From Candidatus Avelusimicrobium ruminicola (GTDB lineage Bacteria > Elusimicrobiota > Elusimicrobia > Elusimicrobiales > Elusimicrobiaceae), in assembly GCA_900319885.1 (NCBI GenBank), contig ONQH01000039.1:1-8543 (forward strand): 8,543 nt of DNA. Reading direction: 5' to 3'. Below, piece after piece: positions 1 through 5,918 of this stretch. Numbering within the stretch: position 1 is the first letter of the stretch; each line of letters opens with the position of its first letter. The notes beneath the pieces are model-generated. The model did no database searches. It was not told where the DNA came from and saw nothing but the letters and a program-made list of their open reading frames with translations. A program made the translations under genes and the position numbers.

Positions 1-1
1 G

Positions 2-856
2 TGTAAGAAAGAATCTTCTGACTTAACACTTCAAAAAAATAATTTAGAAAATGCCCTGGCCAATGCGCGTCGTCAGCATACTACGGTGGCCAACAGTTTG
101 TTTGAAAGTTGGAATATCACACCGGAAGAAGCCGAGATGAATTACGGTACCAAAGAAGTGGATTACGAACGCGTTAAGATGATGCGTAAACGTATTGAAA
201 ATATGGGAGCTGTCAATATGACCGCGCCGGAAGAATACGACGCGCTCAACGAGCGAAATGAATTTTTGAAAACACAAATGGCCGACTTGGATAACGCCAA
301 GAAAGATTTGAAATCAGCCATCAATAAAATCAATCAAACCACGCGCGAAAACTTCAAATATACGTTTGAACAAGTGCGCGTGCATTTCAAAAATATTTTC
401 CAATCGCTATTCCGTGGGGGCGAGTGTGACTTGGTCCTCACACAACCGGATAATTTGTTGGAAACCGGAATTGAAATTTACGCACAACCTTCGGGCAAGA
501 AACTACTTAATATTACGTCTATGTCCGGGGGAGAAAAAACGCTTACGGCTATGTCGCTACTCTTTGCGTTTTTTACACATCACCCCTCTCCGTTCTGCAT
601 TATGGACGAAGCGGACGCTGCGCTGGACGAAGCCAATGTGGAGCGTTACGTAAATCTCATTAAAGATTTTTCTAAGTCCACGCAGTTTATTGTGGTCACA
701 CACAACAAACGCACGATGGAAGCGGCGCGTATGCTTTACGGTATTACCATGGAAGAGAGCGGCGTTTCTAAGGTGATGTCTGTTAACTTGGCAGACCGCA
801 ATAACGCGGAAGAAAACAAGAAAAAAGAAGAATTGGAAGCACTGGTGGATGCCTAA
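2..856 (+). CDS. smc: Chromosome segregation protein SMC, C-terminal part (5' end outside window)
   Basis: This is the C-terminal ABC-ATPase half of an SMC protein, which works in chromosome condensation and segregation as a dimer with ScpA/ScpB. The frame is open to the first base of the window, and its first residues are charged and Leu/Gln/Asn-rich, as in the returning coiled coil, so the gene is cut only by the window edge; a GTG at 86 is internal, not a start. Seen motifs: ABC signature SGGEK (bases 524-538), Walker B with hydrophobic residues before the D-E pair (605-610), D-loop ALDEAN just after it, and the H-loop VVTHNKRTMEAA with its histidine at 701. The ending GITMEESGVSKVMSVNL is typical of SMC rather than RecN or Rad50. 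A short Glu/Lys-rich tail follows. The stop codon overlaps the next gene's start (TAATG), so the two are probably cotranscribed and translationally coupled. Confidence 0.95.
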   Translation, partial: CKKESSDLTLQKNNLENALANARRQHTTVANSLFESWNITPEEAEMNYGTKEVDYERVKMMRKRIENMGAVNMTAPEEYDALNERNEFLKTQMADLDNAKKDLKSAINKINQTTRENFKYTFEQVRVHFKNIFQSLFRGGECDLVLTQPDNLLETGIEIYAQPSGKKLLNITSMSGGEKTLTAMSLLFAFFTHHPSPFCIMDEADAALDEANVERYVNLIKDFSKSTQFIVVTHNKRTMEAARMLYGITMEESGVSKVMSVNLADRNNAEENKKKEELEALVDA

Positions 857-1593
857 TGCGTGTAGGGATATTATCTGATATTCACGGAAATCTAGAAGCC
901 TTGCGGGCGTGCCTAGCGCGTTTGCAGCAAGAAGGCGCGGAGACGTTTATCCAGTGCGGGGACATTATAGGCTACGGCCCGGATGGAGAGGCTTGTGTCC
1001 GTCAAGTAACACAGTTGCCGCTATTGGCTAGTGTGATGGGCAATCATGATGCGGTGCTTGCATTTCCTTCCATTGAAAATTTATTTAATTTTGATGCCAA
1101 AGTGGCGCTGGAAGAAAGCATGCCGCAACTCTCGCGTCCATCCATTGATTATCTGCGCACGTTGCCCACATCTGCCCAAGGGGACAATTTTGGTGTTTTG
1201 CACGGAACCCCGCTAGATCCCATCAAAGAATATTTTCATAGCACGGCGCAATTTAACACGTATTACAAAATGTGGCAAGGCCAAGTGCTTTTTGTAGGTC
1301 ATACGCACTTGCCCTTTTATATTAAAGGGTCGGAACGAACTTGCCACATGTATCTAAATCAAAAAGAAAAGCATACCATCTCATTGAACGAAAAGTGCCG
1401 GTATGTCATTAACCCGGGGGCGGTGGGTAAGCCGCGCGACCATAATCCGCATGCTTCGTGCGGTTTATGGGATACGCAGGAAAATACCTTTACGTTCTTT
1501 CGGGAAGCGTATGATTTGGCGGCTACGCAAGCCAAAATGCGTGCCCAGCATTTCCCATCGTTTTTAATTGAAAGTTTATCCTACGGGCTGTAA
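856..1593 (+). CDS. Metallophosphoesterase of the YfcE/MJ0936-like calcineurin superfamily
   Basis: A 245-residue soluble enzyme of the dimetal phosphoesterase fold, expected to hydrolyse phosphodiester or phosphomonoester bonds in the cytoplasm; the substrate cannot be read from the sequence. The full set of metal-site motifs is present in order: D8-x-H10 (SDIHGN), GD at 35-36 followed by GYGPD, GNHD at 62-65, LHG with H116, and GHTH at 148-151, then the GAVGKPRD segment that closes the family core. Length is normal for this family. The ATG start overlaps the SMC stop by one base, with a G-rich ribosome-binding-like GGTGGA at 844-849, six bases upstream. It therefore appears to be the second gene of an smc operon, though a functional link with SMC is only inferred. 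No strong terminator follows; a new promoter begins 13 bases after its stop. Confidence 0.9.
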   Translation: MRVGILSDIHGNLEALRACLARLQQEGAETFIQCGDIIGYGPDGEACVRQVTQLPLLASVMGNHDAVLAFPSIENLFNFDAKVALEESMPQLSRPSIDYLRTLPTSAQGDNFGVLHGTPLDPIKEYFHSTAQFNTYYKMWQGQVLFVGHTHLPFYIKGSERTCHMYLNQKEKHTISLNEKCRYVINPGAVGKPRDHNPHASCGLWDTQENTFTFFREAYDLAATQAKMRAQHFPSFLIESLSYGL

Positions 1594-1606
1594 CTTGTAG
1601 AAAAAA

Positions 1607-1635
1607 TTTACAAAATATCCTTTTTTTGTTATAGT
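1607..1635 (+). promoter_or_regulatory. Sigma70-like promoter of the intergenic structured RNA
   Basis: A -35 box TTTACA (1607-1612) is followed by a 17-base spacer and a -10 box TATAGT (1630-1635); a second TATAGT overlaps downstream at 1636-1641. Both boxes are close to consensus and the spacing is ideal, so transcription should start at about 1642-1648. No start codon with a ribosome site follows, so the promoter seems to drive an untranslated transcript. Confidence 0.7.
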
Positions 1636-1641
1636 TATAGT

Positions 1642-2096
1642 GTTAGTACAATTTAATCTGTTTTTGGAAACGTAGGGTTCCTACGGACAGCCGGGAGAAG
1701 GCCTCCCGACGAAGCACAAGGCCAAAGATAGTCGTACAGAGACAACTGGACCTCGAGACCCAGTTGCTCTCCAATGTTTCCTGCTATGTTTACATAGCAG
1801 GAGCTACGGCTACAACGATGGATTGCTTGTGCTAATTCAACGTAGTAGCCGTTTTATGTTCTCCAAAATACAGGTGGGGAACATAAGCCTCCCAATTACT
1901 ACCTCGGTTTCACTTTTATTGAACTTTCAGTTGTAGTATTTATTCAGGCTAATGTGTTCCCGCGGGGGTAAGTAGTAGTGGATAAGTGCTGCATTCCCCT
2001 ATATTTTGGTATATAAGTTCTGATTTTTTTGGCACACCCCTAGTGCCAAACAAGCAAACAACCCACCCTTTTCTCTCTTTTTAGGGTGGGCTTTTT
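1642..2096 (+). ncRNA. Candidate structured noncoding RNA, about 450 nt, class unknown
   Basis: This fills the 535-base gap between the phosphoesterase and hydrogenase genes and is bounded by a good promoter and an intrinsic terminator. Helices seen by eye: 1671-1676/1680-1685; 1692-1697/1703-1708; 1713-1720/1826-1833 (8 bp, enclosing a multibranch region); 1743-1749/1760-1766, extendable by four pairs past a bulged A; 1780-1788/1793-1801 (9 bp, TTTA loop); 1806-1813/1845-1852 (8 bp), which crosses the 1713/1833 helix and so forms a pseudoknot; 1855-1864/1876-1885 (10 bp with one G-U); 1886-1890/1946-1950 enclosing 1897-1902/1933-1938; 1965-1968/1996-1999 enclosing 1972-1977/1987-1992; and 2028-2035/2043-2050. 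Signature sequences of tmRNA, RNase P RNA, SRP RNA and T-box leaders are absent. It could be a free RNA or a long leader of the hydrogenase gene; the terminator just before that gene favours a free RNA or an attenuator. The function is unknown. Confidence 0.6.
2062..2096 (+). terminator. Intrinsic terminator ending the structured RNA, upstream of the hydrogenase gene
   Basis: An 8-bp GC-rich stem (CCCACCCT at 2062-2069 with AGGGTGGG at 2083-2090) with a pyrimidine-rich 13-base loop is followed, after one C, by five T residues (2092-2096). It ends 32 bases before the hydrogenase start codon, so it can either end an independent RNA or act as an attenuator. Confidence 0.75.
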
Positions 2097-2113
2097 GGGG
2101 CCTTGAACAAATA

Positions 2114-2122
2114 TGCTAAAAT
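2114..2122 (+). promoter_or_regulatory. Extended -10 promoter of the hydrogenase gene, possibly giving a leaderless mRNA
   Basis: The sequence TGC-TAAAAT (TG at 2114-2115, hexamer 2117-2122) matches an extended -10 element. The expected start of transcription, about seven bases downstream, falls at 2128-2130, on the ATG at 2129-2131. No good -35 box sits at the correct distance (TTTGGG at 2094-2099 is poor), which extended -10 promoters tolerate. No Shine-Dalgarno sequence lies at a usable distance; AGAG at 2123-2126 is only two bases from the ATG. Confidence 0.5.
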
Positions 2123-2128
2123 AGAGAT

Positions 2129-3589
2129 ATGAACCTAGATAATAAAGCCATTTTCTTTCGGCGTACAGCGCTACGCAAAATAGTAGAAACCTTTGATAAG
2201 GGAACCTTGTTAACCGACGCTTATCGCATCCCGTATGAAGTAATTCCGCAAGATGCTAAGTCTTCGGTTCGGTGTTGTATTTACAAAGAGCGCGCTGTAT
2301 TCCGCGCCCGCACGCTGGCCGCGTTAGGGTGCAGTGTAGAAGAAGATGACGAGGCCACTTCGCTTAACGATTACGCCAAAGAAGCGCTCACGCGTACGCA
2401 TATTCCGCAGCAACCGTTAACAGTTATGGATATTGCTTGCCACGGTTGCCGCAAAGCGCGGCACATGGTTACCGAGGCCTGCCAAGGATGCTTGGCGCGT
2501 CCGTGTCAGCAATCGTGCAAATTTGGGGCTATTTCTTTTATTGACGGGCGCTCTTTTATTGATGCCGATAAATGCAAAAATTGCGGTGCTTGCAAAATGG
2601 CCTGCCCGTATAATGCCATCACCTTTATCCCGGTTCCGTGTGAGCAAGCCTGCCCGGTGGATGCAATTCATAAACGGGAAAATGGTGTTGCGGAAATCAA
2701 TTTTGATAAGTGTATTTCGTGCGGACAATGTATGGAAGCCTGCCCGTTCGGGGCCATTATGGAACGGAGCCAACTGATAGATGTGCTTAGCCAACTCAAA
2801 AAAGGGGCCCCGGTGGTGGCTATGATTGCTCCCTCTATTGTGGGGCAGTTTGACGGCACCTTGCCGCAGTTAATTACGGCTATTAAAAAAGCCGGATTCC
2901 CTAAAGTAACAGAGGTGGCTTTGGGCGCGGATGTCACTACCGCCAACGAAGCGCGCGAATTGGTGGAACGCCTGGAGAACGGGGCCAAGTTTATGACTAC
3001 GTCCTGCTGTGCCGCGTGGGTACAAGCGGTTAAAAAACATTTGCCGGCCCTCAAAGAATTTGTTTCCCATACCAAAACACCGGCTGCTTATACGGCCGAA
3101 ATTGAAAAGAAGAAAGGCAACATTACGGTATTTATAGGGCCTTGTGTGTCTAAACGCGCCGAAGGTATAGAAGATCCCAACATTGATTATGTAATGACGT
3201 ATGAAGAGTTGGGGGCTCTGTTTGATGCTAGAAACATTAACCCTGCCGATTGTGAAGAAACTGCGTTAGATGATACTATTTCCGGTGAGGCCCGTTATTA
3301 TGGGGTAACCGGAGGAGTGGCACAGGCGGTTGAAAATGCCATTGCCGGCAAGAAACCGTTTAAGAAAATGGCTATCCAAGGGTTGGATAAAAAGACGATG
3401 GCCCTACTTAATGCATATGCCAAAGGCGTGGGTGACTTTCAACTCCTAGAAGTAATGAGTTGTAAAGGCGGCTGTATCGGGGGGCCTTGTACCCTTAAAC
3501 CGCAAGCGCAGACGATTAAACCGATTAAAGAACTGGTGGCCAAGAGCCCCAAGGTTCCCTGTGCGCTGGATTGCACTAAAAACAAATAA
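2129..3589 (+). CDS. Monomeric [FeFe] hydrogenase, group B type, with multiple Fe-S clusters
   Basis: This cytoplasmic enzyme probably makes or oxidises H2 with ferredoxin as partner in fermentation. The 486 residues divide into an N-terminal segment with RCCIYKERA (48-56), a Cys-rich part (C104, C107, C118, C121, C126, C130, C171, C175) that could bind up to two clusters, a bacterial-type 2[4Fe-4S] ferredoxin unit (C149, C152, C155, C159 and C195, C198, C201, C205), and the H-cluster domain from about 225. H-cluster motifs: L1 TSCCAAW with C293 (proton-relay position) and ligand C294; L2 GPCVSKRAE with C339 and K342; L3 EVMSCKGGCIGGPC with C445 and C449. L1 has Ala where the well-studied enzymes have Pro. 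L3 carries an extra C454 in place of the GGGQP ending, and the tail adds C478 and C482. These traits and the short length suggest group B rather than the classic group A or the sensory group. Maturases HydE, HydF and HydG are not in the window. The start is chosen because the first conserved residues follow it directly. Confidence 0.9.
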   Translation: MNLDNKAIFFRRTALRKIVETFDKGTLLTDAYRIPYEVIPQDAKSSVRCCIYKERAVFRARTLAALGCSVEEDDEATSLNDYAKEALTRTHIPQQPLTVMDIACHGCRKARHMVTEACQGCLARPCQQSCKFGAISFIDGRSFIDADKCKNCGACKMACPYNAITFIPVPCEQACPVDAIHKRENGVAEINFDKCISCGQCMEACPFGAIMERSQLIDVLSQLKKGAPVVAMIAPSIVGQFDGTLPQLITAIKKAGFPKVTEVALGADVTTANEARELVERLENGAKFMTTSCCAAWVQAVKKHLPALKEFVSHTKTPAAYTAEIEKKKGNITVFIGPCVSKRAEGIEDPNIDYVMTYEELGALFDARNINPADCEETALDDTISGEARYYGVTGGVAQAVENAIAGKKPFKKMAIQGLDKKTMALLNAYAKGVGDFQLLEVMSCKGGCIGGPCTLKPQAQTIKPIKELVAKSPKVPCALDCTKNK

Positions 3590-3599
3590 ATCATTTAGA

Positions 3600-3630
3600 A
3601 ATCCCCCACCGGTTGGTGGGGGATTTTATT
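3600..3630. terminator. Strong, probably bidirectional terminator between convergent genes
   Basis: A perfect 11-bp stem, AATCCCCCACC (3600-3610) with GGTGGGGGATT (3615-3625), closes a GGTT tetraloop. On the plus strand it runs into a T-rich tract (TTTTATT across 3624-3630) eleven bases after the hydrogenase stop. On the minus strand the following tract (TTTCTAAATGATTTATTT) is less uniform but still usable. It therefore should end the hydrogenase transcript and may end the facing minus-strand gene too. Confidence 0.85.
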
Positions 3631-3638
3631 GGGTAAGT

Positions 3639-4502
3639 TTATCGGTTCATATATCTACCGTCTACTCCGCGCAGTAGCGGCGTACCGGCAGGCGGGCCGC
3701 TGGGTCTAAGCGGGGGTAAATGACCGGGCCGGGCATGATGTCTGGGACCCGGGTGGTGGCGGTAATGGTGATGATGACGGCCATAATGAATACCACCCCA
3801 TACCAAGCCGCCCAGTAGTGCCGTGCCCACAATGGTTGGAACTACGGAATGGGAGCGTACAAATTTCGGTTGATTGCGACGTTGTTCGGCCGCCAAACGG
3901 GCCTGCTCCAACTGGGTTTGTTGCTGGGCCTGCTGGGCTGCATAACTGGAATTAGCCGCGGCTAGCGTAGTCATATAGGCCGAAAATTCCCGGCTATCCG
4001 TAAACGTGCGTTTTAGCACCCCGTTTTGGAAAAGCAGATATGTATCTCCGCTTTGGTAAGCCGTATATTCGCGGTTGTTGGCCACGTCGGTCACAGTAGT
4101 AAGGTAGGTTTGCGGAGCCTGGGCACTTAAATCTTTTTCCGCCAAGGTCTCGTTAAGGCCATATTTTTCGTTCATAGCCAACACACCTTTTACGTCATCT
4201 GCTACGGCTACTAATTTTTGCGGCAATTTGAAATCAAACAAGAAAATACGGAAATCATCACTGGTTTTCCCGTAACGTACCAGGGCATATTCTTTGCCAC
4301 TGGAACTTTGTACGGTAGTATCTTTGGACGAGACCGTATTGATTGTATAGAGGACCTCTTTGCGGGTTTTGCCGGCAAAGCGGGCCGCCAGTTGGTCGGC
4401 GCTGTAGGCAAAAACGGCTACACCGTCATCCGCGGCGGGTTGGGCTGCACCGGGCAGCCACGCACAACTTAGCACGAGGGCAAGGAGTAATAGTTTTTTC
4501 AT
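3639..4502 (-). CDS. Exported hypothetical protein with glycine-rich membrane segment and His-rich C-terminus
   Basis: I do not recognise this 287-residue protein. The start at 4502 is chosen because it gives an N-terminal signal sequence (MKKLLLLALVL...) and has an AGGTG ribosome site ten bases upstream; an in-frame start further out at 4556 would bury the signal behind 18 residues. Cleavage could be at the AAQ site near residue 21, or the VLSC at 10-13 could be a weak lipobox. Residues 25-180 look like a mixed alpha/beta domain without recognisable motifs. Residues 184-211 are an Ala/Gln/Arg-rich helix, likely coiled coil. Residues 219-238 form a hydrophobic Gly-rich segment (GTALLGGLVWGG), like a glycine-zipper membrane helix. 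The tail 239-261 holds ten histidines and continues Pro/Gly-rich, suggesting metal binding. It is transcribed divergently from an RND efflux operon and faces the hydrogenase gene. A role in envelope or metal homeostasis is only a guess. Confidence 0.75.
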   Translation of the reverse strand: MKKLLLLALVLSCAWLPGAAQPAADDGVAVFAYSADQLAARFAGKTRKEVLYTINTVSSKDTTVQSSSGKEYALVRYGKTSDDFRIFLFDFKLPQKLVAVADDVKGVLAMNEKYGLNETLAEKDLSAQAPQTYLTTVTDVANNREYTAYQSGDTYLLFQNGVLKRTFTDSREFSAYMTTLAAANSSYAAQQAQQQTQLEQARLAAEQRRNQPKFVRSHSVVPTIVGTALLGGLVWGGIHYGRHHHHYRHHPGPRHHARPGHLPPLRPSGPPAGTPLLRGVDGRYMNR

Positions 4503-4521
4503 AGTTCTATAACACCTAATA

Positions 4522-4550
4522 TATAAAATATATTGCAAAATGGGGAGCAA
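4522..4550 (-). promoter_or_regulatory. Candidate promoter of the His-rich exported protein gene
   Basis: Read on the minus strand, TTGCTC (4550-4545) and TTTATA (4527-4522) are separated by 17 bases and lie about 20 bases upstream of the ATG at 4502. The region is A/T-rich, so other -10 choices such as TATATT are possible. It overlaps the divergent efflux promoter, so the two genes may share control. Confidence 0.4.
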
Positions 4551-4561
4551 TTTCATAAAAT
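4533..4561 (+). promoter_or_regulatory. Sigma70-like promoter of the RND efflux operon
   Basis: TTGCAA (4533-4538), a 17-base spacer and TAAAAT (4556-4561) form a good promoter. Transcription should start at about 4568, leaving a leader of about 22 bases that contains the GAGGAGG ribosome site. The inverted repeat ATTGC-N10-GCAAT (4532-4536 and 4547-4551) overlaps its -35 box and the -35 of the divergent gene, so a repressor bound there could silence both; part of this symmetry is a by-product of two facing -35 boxes. Confidence 0.6.
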
Positions 4562-4576
4562 TCTTTGAAATAAATT

Positions 4577-4583
4577 GAGGAGG
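4577..4583 (+). promoter_or_regulatory. Ribosome binding site deciding the adaptor start
   Basis: A near-perfect Shine-Dalgarno GAGGAGG stands six bases before the ATG at 4590. An in-frame ATG at 4584 directly abuts it and a TTG at 4575 overlaps it, so neither is a likely start. Confidence 0.8.
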
Positions 4584-4589
4584 ATGTCC

Positions 4590-5909
4590 ATGAGAAAGGT
4601 TGTTTTAGGTGTCTCTATTACCTTATTTGCCTTATCTGCTTGTCAAAAACAACAGTCCCCCACGCCCGCACCTACGGTGGTGTCCGCCGTTAAAGTTATT
4701 CAACAAGATTTGCCGTGGAATATTGAGTACCCTGCCCAGGTATCCGGTTCGTTAGAAATTCAAATTCGTGCCCAGGTAGGCGGTATTTTAGAAAAACGTC
4801 TGTATAATGAAGGCGAATACGTTACGCAAGGCACGCAACTGTTTCAAATTGATGATGCCGAATATAAGGTGGCGCTTGAAAAAGCCAAAGGCTCTTTGGC
4901 GCAGGCCCAAGCCGAAGAAAGACGTACCTACCGGACCCTTGCCCGTATGAAGACGTTGCGCGCTTCCAATGCGGTAAGTCAGCAAGACTATGATAACGCG
5001 CTCTCTGCCTATGAAACGGCCCAAGCCAACGTGCAAGTGGCCCAAGCAGCAGTAGAAGGGGCGCAAATTAACCTCGGCTATACCAAGGTAGTGGCTCCTA
5101 TTTCGGGGATTGTCGGTCAGGCTATTCCTTCGGTGGGTAGTTTAATTTCTCCCACGGGCGAGTCAGGCTACTTAACCAATATGGTGCAAATCAACCCCTT
5201 GTATGTTAAATTTTCCATGCCCAGCAGCCAATTTAATCAACTCTCACAAGGTTTTATTTCCGGTCAAATTGCCTTTGGGGATATGGAGCCGGGTAAAAAA
5301 GAAGCCGCCAAAGAATACCGGGAAAAAGATGTAAATGAGGTGTCTATTTACGTGGAAGCGGTGATGCCCAACGGGGAACTTTACCCGCAACGCGGCAAAA
5401 TTATTTTCTTTGATAGTTCCGAAAACGCCCAAACCTCCAGTATTGCCATGAAGGCGGAGTTTGCCAACCCACTCAACTCGCGCTTACTCATGCCGGGGCA
5501 ATTTGTACGGGTACATTTGGTAGGGGCCACCTTTAAGGATGCTGTTTTAGTGCCATCGTCTGCCGTATTGCATACCGCCAAAGAACTTATGGTTTATGTG
5601 GTGGATGCCAATAACGCGGTGGAAGCCCGCCCGGTGGAGGCTGATTTACAAGATGATATGTATGTGGTAACCCGGGGGTTAAAAGCCGGAGATATTGTGA
5701 TTAGTGAAGGCCTTTCGCGCGTGCGCCCGGGGCAGACCGTACAAGTGCAACTGCAAGATTTTGAAGTCCCCGTCGTGCAAGAACGGACGGCCCCGGTGGC
5801 TGACGAAGTCAAAATGGACCAGTTGGAACAGGCCATCTCGGATGCCGAGGCCCCGGATGCGCAATCGCTCCCTCAAACTGCCCAATCGGCTGTGTCCGCA
5901 GCCAAGTAA
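4590..5909 (+). CDS. RND efflux periplasmic adaptor subunit (AcrA/MexA family lipoprotein)
   Basis: This is the membrane-fusion protein that links an inner-membrane RND pump to an outer-membrane TolC-type channel. The 439-residue product starts with a lipoprotein signal ending in the lipobox LSAC, so C18 is the likely acylated residue and the protein is anchored to the inner membrane from the periplasm. The order of parts is that of the family: first lipoyl half (roughly 55-90, with RAQVGGILEKRLYNEGEYVTQG), a helical hairpin rich in Ala, Gln and Glu (about 95-160), second lipoyl half (TKVVAPISGIVG), beta-barrel domain, and membrane-proximal domain with LMPGQFVRVHL. The last 45 or so residues are an acidic, Ala/Gln-rich extension beyond the usual end, probably unstructured. 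It is the first gene of the operon, with nine bases between its stop and the pump's ATG. Substrates cannot be predicted. Confidence 0.93.
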   Translation: MRKVVLGVSITLFALSACQKQQSPTPAPTVVSAVKVIQQDLPWNIEYPAQVSGSLEIQIRAQVGGILEKRLYNEGEYVTQGTQLFQIDDAEYKVALEKAKGSLAQAQAEERRTYRTLARMKTLRASNAVSQQDYDNALSAYETAQANVQVAQAAVEGAQINLGYTKVVAPISGIVGQAIPSVGSLISPTGESGYLTNMVQINPLYVKFSMPSSQFNQLSQGFISGQIAFGDMEPGKKEAAKEYREKDVNEVSIYVEAVMPNGELYPQRGKIIFFDSSENAQTSSIAMKAEFANPLNSRLLMPGQFVRVHLVGATFKDAVLVPSSAVLHTAKELMVYVVDANNAVEARPVEADLQDDMYVVTRGLKAGDIVISEGLSRVRPGQTVQVQLQDFEVPVVQERTAPVADEVKMDQLEQAISDAEAPDAQSLPQTAQSAVSAAK

Positions 5910-5918
5910 GGGGGTGCC

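Noticed and set aside
1595..1627. A weak stem TTGTA/TACAA followed by a run of seven T after the phosphoesterase gene, as a terminator
   Set aside because: The stem has only five mostly A/T pairs, is not adjacent to the T run, and overlaps the better-supported -35 box at 1607-1612.
1711..1735. Resemblance of AAGCACAAGGCCAAAGATAG to the RNase P RNA core segment AGCAAGGCCAAATAG
   Set aside because: The other RNase P core blocks (GAGGAAAGUCC near the 5' end, ACAGAA near the 3' end, AGAUGAAUG) are absent, so the likeness is probably chance.
1955..1970. CCCGCGGGGG as the end of a T-box antiterminator (GGGTGGNACCGCG)
   Set aside because: The conserved T-box 14-mer is not present and the downstream gene is not an aminoacyl-tRNA synthetase or amino-acid gene.
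2028..2050. Hairpin TTTGGCAC/GTGCCAAA as a second terminator
   Set aside because: No T tract follows it on either strand; it is better taken as a helix of the RNA.
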